NCBI GenBank assembly: GCA_020638995.1
Contig: JACKHM010000001.1
Coordinates: 1,116,001 to 1,180,000, forward strand
Source: Planctomycetaceae bacterium
GTDB taxonomy: Bacteria; Planctomycetota; Planctomycetia; Pirellulales; Pirellulaceae
Length of the DNA: 64,000 nt
Direction of reading: 5' to 3'
Position numbers and translations under genes: made by a program
The notes under the pieces: generated by a model
Databases searched by the model: none
Seen by the model: the letters and a program-made list of their open reading frames with translations, nothing else
What the model was told of the DNA's origin: nothing
Shown: positions 16,128 to 25,000 of the stretch, in pieces
Numbering within the stretch: position 1 is the stretch's first letter
How the letters are laid out: each line of letters begins with the position of its first letter

Positions 16128-16808
16128 ATGGCAAAGCAATCAAAACGATATCGAGCTCTCGCAAACAAACAGAAGTCTGACGCGCCAGTCTCACTCGACG
16201 CAGCGGTCGAGGTGTTGAAAGATTTTGGTACAACCAAGTTCGATCAAACCGTCGAAATACACATGCGATTGGGTATCGATCCGAAGCAGGCTGATCAAAT
16301 AATTCGAGGATCCGTCGTGCTGCCACACGGCATCGGGCGGACTCAGCGGGTTGTGGTCTTTGCCAAGGGCGACAGCGCAGCCGCGGCGAAAGAGGCCGGA
16401 GCTGATGAGGTCGGCCAAGAAGACTTGGCAAATCGAATTAAGAGTGGCTGGCTGGACTTCGACGTGTGCATCGCCGCACCGGACATGATGGGCTTGGTTG
16501 GTCCGCTCGGTCGAGTGCTGGGCCCCAGAGGGTTGATGCCTTCTCCCCGCGCTGGAACTGTAACTCCAGATGTGGCGAAAGTTGTCAGCGAGTACAAGGC
16601 TGGAAAGGTTGAATTTCGCAATGATTCCGGCGGCAATGTTCACGCTGTCGTTGGTAAGTTGAGTTTCGACAAGACGCGTCTCCAGGAGAACATTCAGTCT
16701 TTCCTCGATCACATTAACGGCCTGAAACCCAACGCGGTCAAAGGTGCATATGTCCGGAGCATTTCGATCTGTGCAACCATGAGTCCGGGAGTAGCGGTGG
16801 CGGTCTAG
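16128..16808 (+). CDS. rplA: 50S ribosomal protein L1 (uL1)
   Basis: A 226-residue L1. Typical segments include VDQTVEIHMRLGIDPKQAD-like text near residue 43, VLPHGIGR, and the conserved MGLVGPLGRVLGPRGLMPSP. L1 forms the mobile stalk at the E site and in many bacteria represses its own rplKA mRNA. The ATG is 3 bp after the rplK stop, with AAGG inside the rplK end serving as ribosome site, which implies translational coupling. Confidence 0.97.
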   Translation: MAKQSKRYRALANKQKSDAPVSLDAAVEVLKDFGTTKFDQTVEIHMRLGIDPKQADQIIRGSVVLPHGIGRTQRVVVFAKGDSAAAAKEAGADEVGQEDLANRIKSGWLDFDVCIAAPDMMGLVGPLGRVLGPRGLMPSPRAGTVTPDVAKVVSEYKAGKVEFRNDSGGNVHAVVGKLSFDKTRLQENIQSFLDHINGLKPNAVKGAYVRSISICATMSPGVAVAV

Positions 16809-16846
16809 TGATTTCAAACGGTTTAGAAGATTAGCGGCGTAAGATT

Positions 16847-17362
16847 ATGAGCAAGTACGTAAAAGACTTAGTCGTGCAAGATTTGAGGCGGCGCCTGGAT
16901 GGTGTTGATGACGCCGTACTGGTGAATGTGATTGGGATGGAAGCCAATGATGCGGTGCTGCTCCGAAAGCAGTTTCGCGACAAAGGCATTGGCTTGATGG
17001 TAGTCAAGAACAGCCTCGCCAAACGCGCGACGGAAGGTACGCCTTTGAACGCAGCGTTCGAGGGAGCTGAAGGTTCCCTAGCGGTTGTTTGGGGAGGAGA
17101 AGACTTTGTCTCGCTCGTGAAGGAAGTGACGAGCGTTGACAAGAGCGGTGAATTTGACAAGTTCGAGCCGCGCGGCGGGGTCATGGACGGCGAACATCTT
17201 TCACCGGATAAAGTCAAAGAGATCAGTAAGTGGCCAAATCGTTTGGAGCAATTGAGTCTGTTGATGGGCCAGGTTTTGGCACCGGGCGCAAATCTGCTGT
17301 CGCAGTTGACGGCACCGGGTGGGGCGCTGGCCAGTCAGATCAAACAGAAATCGGAAGAATAG
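16847..17362 (+). CDS. rplJ: 50S ribosomal protein L10 (uL10)
   Basis: A 171-residue L10, the stalk protein that anchors L7/L12 dimers through its C-terminal helix. The N-terminal RNA-binding domain (KDLVVQDLRRRLDGVDDAVLVN, with MVVKNSLAKRA) and the helical tail (LLSQLTAPGGALASQI) are evident. The gap to rplA is only 38 bp, too short for the extended L10-binding leader known in E. coli. Structured RNA lies instead in the rplJ-rplL gap. The ribosome site before the ATG is weak, which fits translational coupling. Confidence 0.96.
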   Translation: MSKYVKDLVVQDLRRRLDGVDDAVLVNVIGMEANDAVLLRKQFRDKGIGLMVVKNSLAKRATEGTPLNAAFEGAEGSLAVVWGGEDFVSLVKEVTSVDKSGEFDKFEPRGGVMDGEHLSPDKVKEISKWPNRLEQLSLLMGQVLAPGANLLSQLTAPGGALASQIKQKSEE

Positions 17363-17391
17363 TTGTTTTTCGAGAAATACTAGCGTCAATC

Positions 17392-17408
17392 CTCAGCTTT
17401 TGGCTGAG
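17392..17408 (+). promoter_or_regulatory. Small hairpin in rplJ-rplL gap
   Basis: CTCAGC/GCTGAG with a 5-base loop, 30 bp after rplJ. There is no T-tract. It may stabilise or attenuate the mRNA ahead of rplL. Confidence 0.35.
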
Positions 17409-17450
17409 AGTAAGTCATACACAGCAGAGCACAGCTCACAACTACAATTA

Positions 17451-17466
17451 GCCGCTTGTTAGCGGC
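17451..17466 (+). promoter_or_regulatory. Hairpin upstream of rplL start
   Basis: GCCGCT/AGCGGC with a 4-base loop, ending 29 bases before the rplL ATG and just upstream of its AAGGAAG ribosome site. It could shape the high translation rate needed for four or more L7/L12 copies per ribosome. Confidence 0.35.
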
Positions 17467-17495
17467 GAAGGTAATGGGAAAGGAAGTTAGTAGAA

Positions 17496-17906
17496 ATGTC
17501 CGAAAGCGCAACGGTTGAAGTCTCGGCGGAGTTGAAAGAAATTGGTGATAAGATTGCAGGCTTGACGCTCAAGCAGGCCAAGGAGCTTAGCGACTACATT
17601 AAGGACGAATATGGCATCGAGCCCGCCGCGGGTGGTGGTGCTGTGATGATGGCCGCGCCGACGGACGGTGGTGGGGCTGCTGCTGCCGAGCCAACTGAGT
17701 TTGATGTGGTAATGACCGGCTTTGGCGACAAGAAGTTGGATGTCGTCAAGGTCGTGAAGAACATCACCGGTGCTACCCTGATGGAAGCTAAGAAGCTGGT
17801 CGAGGCTGTTCCGGCTACTATTAAGGAAAAGGCTTCCAAGGAAGATGCGGAAAAGATCAAGGAGGAGCTGGAGAAAGCTGGCGCCTCCGTCGAACTGAAG
17901 GCGTAA
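17496..17906 (+). CDS. rplL: 50S ribosomal protein L7/L12 (bL12)
   Basis: A 136-residue L7/L12: an N-terminal dimerisation helix pair (KEIGDKIAGLTLKQAKELSDYI), an alanine/glycine-rich hinge (about 46-68), and a C-terminal domain with EFDVVMTGFGDKKLDVVKVV and AKKLVEAVP that recruits translation factors. The usual length is about 120-130. Spacing and order are as in other bacteria. A strong hairpin lies directly after the stop codon. Confidence 0.97.
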   Translation: MSESATVEVSAELKEIGDKIAGLTLKQAKELSDYIKDEYGIEPAAGGGAVMMAAPTDGGGAAAAEPTEFDVVMTGFGDKKLDVVKVVKNITGATLMEAKKLVEAVPATIKEKASKEDAEKIKEELEKAGASVELKA

Positions 17907-17922
17907 CGGTTCTAACACATTC

Positions 17923-17955
17923 GCGTTCCGGTTCGGTCTCGACCGACCGGAACGC
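17923..17955 (+). promoter_or_regulatory. Strong hairpin between rplL and rpoB (attenuator/processing site)
   Basis: GCGTTCCGGT (17923-17932) pairs perfectly with ACCGGAACGC (17946-17955); inside it CGGT/ACCG pairs around a CTCG loop with one bulged T. That is 14 pairs in total. No T-run follows. In E. coli the same gap holds an attenuator and an RNase III site that set the ribosomal protein to polymerase ratio, so an equivalent role is likely. Confidence 0.65.
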
Positions 17956-18186
17956 CGAGTGGGAGACACTTGTTTGATCTATCCCTTGCGGTTTGCGGCC
18001 CGCAATACGTTGATGCATTTATCTGCCCGGGGGAGTGGTGCGCGCCCATTCCCAAGTCGACCTTGGAGTTTATCTCGGATCCCAGGATTCTGCACCGAGT
18101 TGATGTATCGGTGGCCATGAACGGCAAGGATTCATAGAGATTGATTTGAAGGTTGGCCCATTCTATTTAGCGGAGAGAGAAAGCTT

Positions 18187-21100
18187 ATGGCTACCTCAGC
18201 AGAACGACGCTTGAGTCCATCCGAGGTTCGTCGTTTTGGGACTGGACGCGAATCCTTTCTGGCACCCGATCTGACTGAGATCCAGACTGCGAGTTACGCC
18301 GCATTCCTGCAAGAAAATCACGCTCCTCAGAATCGCAAGGACCAGGGCCTCGAAGGAGTGCTTCGCGAGATTTTTCCGGTCGAAAGCTACGACAAACAGA
18401 TCACGCTGGAGTATCTACGCTACGAGCTAGGCAAACCTCGCTATACGCCTGAGGAATGTCGCCAGTTGCGGCTAACTTACGGCAAGCCGTTCCGCGTGTG
18501 GTTGAGACTGAATAAGGACCAACCGGTCGAGGAAGAGGTTTATCTTGGCGACATTCCAATTATGCTCGGCGGTGGCGAGTTCATCATTAATGGTGCAGAA
18601 CGCGTTGTGGTCAGCCAACTGCATCGCAGCCCTGGCGTCGACTTTGTGATGGAGCAGGATGGCACGTCGGATCGAAAGCTTCCGAGTTGCCGCATCATCC
18701 CGGAGCGCGGCAGCTGGATTGAGCTAAATGTAACGAAGAAGGACTCACTTTCGGTCCGAATTGACCAAAGCGGCAAGTTCTCTGCGGTGACGTTGCTGCG
18801 TGCAATGGACCCGAAGTACAGTTCGGATGCCGAGCTACTTCGCGTCTTTTACGAGACTTCGACCGAGAAGATCGTGGACGGGCGAAGTGTCTCAAAAATT
18901 GACGGCAAGATTGCTGTGGATGACATTGTTTACCCCTCGGACAGCGAGCGAGCTGGCGAGATTGTAGTTGAAGCCGGCCAGAAGATTACGAAGAATGCCG
19001 CCGAGTTGATTTGTACGGCGGGGATCAAGAAGGTCGAGGTAATGTCGCCACCTTCATCGGCCTTGATTACGAATAGCTTGGCAGAGGACGTAACTTCGAG
19101 CCACGAGGAAGCTTTACTGCGGATTTATCAGCGACTTCGGCCTGGCAATCCGCCGCAGCTGGAGAAGGCCCGCACACTCTTCCAGGAAAAGTTCTACGAC
19201 GTCAATCGATATCGCCTGGGTCGCGTCGGTCGTTTCCGCATCAATCGCAAGTTGCAATTGAATGTTTCGGAAAAGGAAATGACACTACGACCGGATGACT
19301 TGATTTCGGCGATTAAATACTTGCTTAGCTTGTTCGTATCGAGCGGCGCGCAGATTGATGACATCGATCATTTGGGAAATCGACGGCTGAGGACAATTGA
19401 GGAATTAGCATCGGATGAGTTGCGTAAAGGGTTCCTCAAACTGCGCCGCACGGTCCAAGAGCGAATGAGCTTGAAGGACCAGGAGGACATGACTCCTCGA
19501 AGTCTTGTAAATCCCAAGAGTGTATCAGCGGCTATTGAGTACTTCTTCGGACGCGGTGAACTCTCGCAAGTCGTTGACCAGACGAACCCGTTGTCACAAC
19601 TCACGCACGAGCGTCGACTGTCCGCGCTGGGCCCCGGCGGTCTTAACCGCAAACGTGCGGGCTTTGAGGTTCGCGACGTTCACATCTCGCACTACGGTCG
19701 AATCTGCCCGATTGAGACGCCGGAAGGTACCAATATCGGATTGATTTCGAGCTTGGCGATTTACGCGGGAGTAGACGACTACGGATTCCTTGTCACGCCT
19801 TATCGAAAAGTTAAGAAGGGCAAATTGACTGATGAAGTGGTCTGGTTGCGTGCGGATGAAGAATCGGATGCTTATGTGGCTCCGGCTGATACGCAAGTCA
19901 AGGAGGGATTGCTTGTGGGTGGCGCGAACTTGATCGCGCGCCATCGCTCGGACTTCGAGATCGTTTTGCCGGAGCAAGTTGAGTATATCGATGTCGCTCC
20001 GAGTCAAATGGTAGGCGTCTCTGCCGGGTTGATTCCTTTCCTTGAGCACGATGATGCGAACCGGGCTTTGATGGGATCAAACATGCAGCGTCAAGCCGTT
20101 CCGCTATTGATCACGGAACCGCCAATCGTCGGGACTGGTATGGAGCGAGAGGTGGCGCAGAACTCGAGTATGGTAGTTCGAGCTCTGCGAGCGGGCAAAG
20201 TAACTTATTGCGATGCCGACCGAATCGAAGTCGGAAATGACGTTTACCCGCTTAAGAAGTTCGTCGGGCTGAACGAGCGAACGTGTAATAATCAGAAGCC
20301 GATCGTTAACCTTGGCGACAAGGTAGAACGTGGGCAAGTTTTGGCGGATGGAGCGGCGACGTATCGAGGCGAATTGGCGTTGGGTCGGAATGTTCTCGTT
20401 GGTTTCATGTCGTTCGACGGCTATAACTATGAGGACGCGATCATCATCAGCGAAGAACTGGTGAAGAGCGACACCTACACTTCGATTCACATTGAAGAGT
20501 CGGACGTTGAAATTCGCGAAACGAAACTGGGACGCGAAGAGTTTACTCGCGATATTCCCAACGTGAGCGAAAAGGCACTCCGCAACCTTGACGAGAGTGG
20601 GATCGTTCGGATTGGTACTTACGTTCGTCCGGGCGACATACTTGTTGGTAAGGTGTCACCAAAGTCAAAGACCGAATTAACTCCGGAAGAAAAACTTCTG
20701 CACGCGATCTTTGGCCGCGCGGGTGAAGATGTGAAAAACGATTCTTTGGAAGTGCCTTCCGGCATCGAGGGAATCGTCATCAACACTCAGAAGTTCTCGC
20801 GGCGGATGAGCCTTGGCGACGAAGAAAGAAAGCGTTTCGAAAAGGAGCTTAAGGACTCCGAAACGGAAGGTAACAGCCGCATTTCTGAAGTCTTTGGTAC
20901 GCTTATTGGCGAAATGGAGAAGGCGCTCGGCCGAACTTTGACTGACGAAGACGGCACCCCTCTTGTCCGCGACCAAGATCCGAAGTTTGTTGCCGAACGA
21001 GCTCAACAGTTTCGCCTGGAGACGATCACAGCGCCCATGCGGAGTGAAGATCTGATCTCGCAAGTACAGCAGCTTTACAAGGAGTTGTGGCCAGCCGTTG

Positions 21101-21906
21101 AGGATGCAATTGACGCTCGAGATCGCAAGCTCAATAGCATGAAGCGGGGTGACGAACTCCGAAGCGGCGTGCTGCAAATGGTTAAAGTTTATATTGCTAC
21201 GAAACGGACGATATCAGTCGGTGACAAGATGGCAGGGCGTCACGGCAACAAGGGTGTAATTTCAAAAATCTTACCCGTGGAAGATATGCCTTTCTTACCT
21301 GATGGAACTCCGATTCAGATCATGCTCAATCCGTTAGGCGTTCCTAGTCGTATGAATGTGGGACAGATTCTCGAGACCCATCTCGGCTGGGCAGGTGCCA
21401 AGCTTGGCTTCCAGGCGATTACGCCGGTTTTCGATGGCGCTTCAGAAGAGAACATCAACGACTGTCTCGAAGAAGCTGGTCTGCCTAGACACGGAAAGGT
21501 TCGCCTTCATGACGGCCGAACTGGTCTGCCGATGGAGCAAGAGACAACAGTTGGCTACATCTACATGTTGAAACTCCATCATTTGGTCGACGACAAGGTT
21601 CACGCACGCAGCACCGGCCCTTACTCCCTGATCACTCAGCAGCCGCTGGGTGGCAAAGCCCGGTTTGGCGGCCAGCGTTTTGGCGAAATGGAGGTCTGGG
21701 CGTTGGAAGCTTACGGGGCGGCTTACATCCTCCAGGAGCTACTCACGGTGAAAAGCGACGACGTGGAAGGACGCACCAAGATCTACGAGTCGATGGTGAA
21801 GGGAGAGAACACACTTGAGGCCGGTACACCTGCCAGCTTCGACGTGTTGACAAACGAGATCCGTGGCTTGGCGTTGAACATGCAACTCGAGAAGCGACGC
21901 GTCTAG
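18187..21906 (+). CDS. rpoB: DNA-directed RNA polymerase subunit beta
   Basis: A 1239-residue beta subunit. All conserved blocks are visible, including SPGV near the lobe, the rifampicin region (about residues 456-490), ETPEGTNIGLI, the GRNVLVGFMSFDGYNYEDA active-site segment, KMAGRHGNKGV and the C-terminal clamp with GGKARFGGQRFGEMEVWALEA-type text. Relative to E. coli numbering the rifampicin pocket carries F514V, M515V and N518T, with D516, H526 and S531 kept. The 280-bp upstream gap has the hairpin described separately. GGAGAG precedes the ATG. It is co-transcribed with rpoC. Confidence 0.98.
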   Translation: MATSAERRLSPSEVRRFGTGRESFLAPDLTEIQTASYAAFLQENHAPQNRKDQGLEGVLREIFPVESYDKQITLEYLRYELGKPRYTPEECRQLRLTYGKPFRVWLRLNKDQPVEEEVYLGDIPIMLGGGEFIINGAERVVVSQLHRSPGVDFVMEQDGTSDRKLPSCRIIPERGSWIELNVTKKDSLSVRIDQSGKFSAVTLLRAMDPKYSSDAELLRVFYETSTEKIVDGRSVSKIDGKIAVDDIVYPSDSERAGEIVVEAGQKITKNAAELICTAGIKKVEVMSPPSSALITNSLAEDVTSSHEEALLRIYQRLRPGNPPQLEKARTLFQEKFYDVNRYRLGRVGRFRINRKLQLNVSEKEMTLRPDDLISAIKYLLSLFVSSGAQIDDIDHLGNRRLRTIEELASDELRKGFLKLRRTVQERMSLKDQEDMTPRSLVNPKSVSAAIEYFFGRGELSQVVDQTNPLSQLTHERRLSALGPGGLNRKRAGFEVRDVHISHYGRICPIETPEGTNIGLISSLAIYAGVDDYGFLVTPYRKVKKGKLTDEVVWLRADEESDAYVAPADTQVKEGLLVGGANLIARHRSDFEIVLPEQVEYIDVAPSQMVGVSAGLIPFLEHDDANRALMGSNMQRQAVPLLITEPPIVGTGMEREVAQNSSMVVRALRAGKVTYCDADRIEVGNDVYPLKKFVGLNERTCNNQKPIVNLGDKVERGQVLADGAATYRGELALGRNVLVGFMSFDGYNYEDAIIISEELVKSDTYTSIHIEESDVEIRETKLGREEFTRDIPNVSEKALRNLDESGIVRIGTYVRPGDILVGKVSPKSKTELTPEEKLLHAIFGRAGEDVKNDSLEVPSGIEGIVINTQKFSRRMSLGDEERKRFEKELKDSETEGNSRISEVFGTLIGEMEKALGRTLTDEDGTPLVRDQDPKFVAERAQQFRLETITAPMRSEDLISQVQQLYKELWPAVEDAIDARDRKLNSMKRGDELRSGVLQMVKVYIATKRTISVGDKMAGRHGNKGVISKILPVEDMPFLPDGTPIQIMLNPLGVPSRMNVGQILETHLGWAGAKLGFQAITPVFDGASEENINDCLEEAGLPRHGKVRLHDGRTGLPMEQETTVGYIYMLKLHHLVDDKVHARSTGPYSLITQQPLGGKARFGGQRFGEMEVWALEAYGAAYILQELLTVKSDDVEGRTKIYESMVKGENTLEAGTPASFDVLTNEIRGLALNMQLEKRRV

Positions 21907-21973
21907 CATTCCAGTAACAATTGAGATCTACGGCGATACGCCCTTTTAATATACGAATCGCACCTAAGGTTAC

Positions 21974-21995
21974 TCGAAGCACGCCCTCGCTTCGA
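21974..21995 (+). promoter_or_regulatory. Hairpin in rpoB-rpoC gap
   Basis: TCGAAGC (21974-21980) and GCTTCGA (21989-21995) pair perfectly around an 8-base loop, with no T-tract. It lies in the 136-bp spacer, which is unusually long for rpoB-rpoC. Confidence 0.4.
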
Positions 21996-22042
21996 AAGAC
22001 CCAGTAACTCAGAACGGTGACTCAAACAGGAGTACGGGCATT

Positions 22043-25000
22043 ATGACCACTGGTGAAGGCTCTTATGATCGAATCAACGACTACTCGGCTGTCAAGATTA
22101 GCTTGGCGAGACCTCACGACATACGAAGCTGGTCGTTCGGCGAGGTAAAGAAGCCCGAAACTATCAATTATCGGACTTATCGTCCGGAGAAAGATGGTCT
22201 GTTTTGCGAGCGGATCTTTGGTCCGGAAAAGGACTGGGAATGTGCCTGCGGCAAGTATCGCGGCATGAAGTACAAGGGAATGATCTGCGATCGCTGTGGC
22301 GTAAAGGTGACGCATTCCCGTGTTCGTCGCAAACGCATGGGACACATCGAACTAGCTGCGCCCGTCGTGCATATTTGGTTCTTCAAGGCAATGCCCAGCC
22401 GTCTTGGAAACTTGCTCGAAATGAAGACGACGAGCTTGGAGAAGGTCATTTACTTCCAAGATTATGTCGTTGTTGATCCCGGCGAAACTAGCTTGGAAGC
22501 TCGTCAGTTGTTGACCGAGGAGGAGTATCGCGCTGCAAAAGAACAGTGGGGTGAAGGCAGTTTCGAGGCGGAGATGGGCGCCGAGGCAATTCGCAAACTT
22601 CTCAGCGTTCTTGATCTGGTGAAGTTGTCGCAAGATCTACGCGTCGATCTGGCCACGACGAATTCAAAGCAGAAGCGTAAGGACCTCACAAACCGATTGA
22701 AGATTGTTGAGGCCATCCGAGATAGCGACAACCGTCCCGAATGGATGGTGTTGGATGTGATTCCGGTCATCCCTCCCGATCTGCGTCCGCTTGTATTACT
22801 TGATTCGGGCAACTTTGCCACCAGCGATTTGAACGACCTCTACCGTCGTATCATTAATCGCAATAATCGTCTGCGCAAACTGGTTGATCTCAACGCCCCC
22901 GAAGTCATCATTCGCAATGAGAAGCGAATGTTACAGCAATCGGTTGACGCGTTATTCGACAACAACCGCTGCAAGCGGCCAGTTCTTGGCAGCAGCAATC
23001 GCCCGCTGAAGTCTTTGACCGACATGATTAAAGGCAAGCAAGGGCGGTTCCGTGAAAACCTGCTTGGAAAACGCGTTGACTACTCGGCGCGAAGTGTGAT
23101 CGTCGTAGGTCCAAAGCTGAAGTTGCATCAATGCGGGTTGCCCAAAAAGATTGCGCTCGAATTGTTCCAACCTTTCATTATTCGTCGCTTGAAAGAGCTT
23201 GGACACGCCGACACCATCAAAAGCGCTAAGAAGATGCTCGAGCGCAAAGACGAGGAGGTGTGGGATATCCTCGAACAGGTAATTAAGAATCACCCCGTAC
23301 TCCTCAACCGTGCTCCGACACTGCACCGCATGGGTATTCAAGGATTTGAGCCGACACTCGTGGAAGGCAATGCGATCCACTTGCACCCGCTAAGTTGCAA
23401 AGGCTTCAACGCCGACTTTGACGGAGACCAGATGGCCGTTCATTTGCCGCTGTCGATTGAAGCTCAGGTCGAGGCACACACGTTGTTGCTGTCAACCAAT
23501 AACATCTTCGCACCGTCCAATGGTCGTCCAATTATGAGCCCGTCGCAAGACACGGTGATGGGCTGTAATTACGTCACCTTGTCCCTGCCAAATCGTAAAG
23601 GCCAAGGCATGATCTTCTCTTCACCCGAAGAAGCAGATCTCGCCTATTCACAGGGTGTGATCGATATTCATGCGGTCATCAAAGTGCGACTTCCTGCGGG
23701 CCGCCGATTGAAAACCGAAGACGATTCTGCGAAAGCGGGCGACTTGATCGAGACGACCTACGGGCGGATCCTGTTCAATGCCATGCTGCCGGCGGGAATG
23801 GACTTCTACAACTCGCCGCTCAAATCAGGCGACCTCGCGTCTGTGATTTCCGACTGTTATCAGCGACTGGGAAGGCGTCCGACGATCAAATTGCTCGACG
23901 ATATGAACCATCTCGGGTTCACCGAGAGTACGCGCAGCGGTCTGTCATTTGCCACCGACGATTTGGTAACGCCGGAGTCAAAAGAGAAGTATATCGGCGA
24001 AGCGGAGAAGACCGTTCTCAAGTTCAAAAAGTTGTACGAGCGTGGTGTTATTACGGATCAGGAACGATACAACCAAGTTCTCGACACGTGGACGCACACT
24101 CGCGAAGCCATCACGGGCGAAATGATGGAAGCGATGAAGTCGGACGATCGTGGCGGTCATGGCTACGTCAATCCTGTGTATCTGATGGCCAACTCTGGTG
24201 CTCGTGGCGGTGTCGAGCAGATCCGTCAATTGGCTGGCATGCGTGGTTTGATGGCCAAGCCAACTGGCGAGATTATCGAAACGCCAATTAAGGCGAACTT
24301 CCGGGAAGGCTTGACCGTGTTGGAGTATTTCAGTTCGACACACGGCGCCCGAAAAGGCTTGGCGGACACGGCGCTTAAGACGGCGGACTCGGGTTATTTG
24401 ACGCGAAAGCTGGCCGACGTTGCTCAAAATGTCGTGATCACGATGGAGGACTGCGGGACGACGCAGGGTATCACCAAAGGTGTCATTTACCGCGGTGAGA
24501 AAGTTGAAGTCCGCCTGACCGATGCCATCATTGGCCGCGTCAGCCGTCAAAATATCGTTAACCCGATCACGGACGAAACGATTGTTCGCGAGAGTCAGCT
24601 GATTACTCCAGAGATCGCTCGTCGGATCGAGGATCTCGGTCTTGAACGCATCCAGGTGCGAAGTCCCATGACGTGCGATGCGGCGCTTGGTGTCTGCCGA
24701 GCCTGCTACGGTATGGACTTGTCCACCGGCAACATGGTTGAAGAAGGCATGGCCGTGGGGATCATCGGTGCGCAAAGCATCGGTGAGCCGGGTACACAAT
24801 TGACGATGCGTACGTTCCACATCGGTGGAACGGTGAATACCAGCGTTGAAGAAAGTGAAACGGTCTCGAAGCGTGAAGGCACCGTTCGCTTCACGCATAT
24901 GAAGGTCGTTCGCAGTTCCGAAGGTATTGACGTCGTGCTCACGCGAAACGGTGAAATCGCGATTCTTGATGCCAAGGGCCGCGAAATCGAGAAGTACGAA

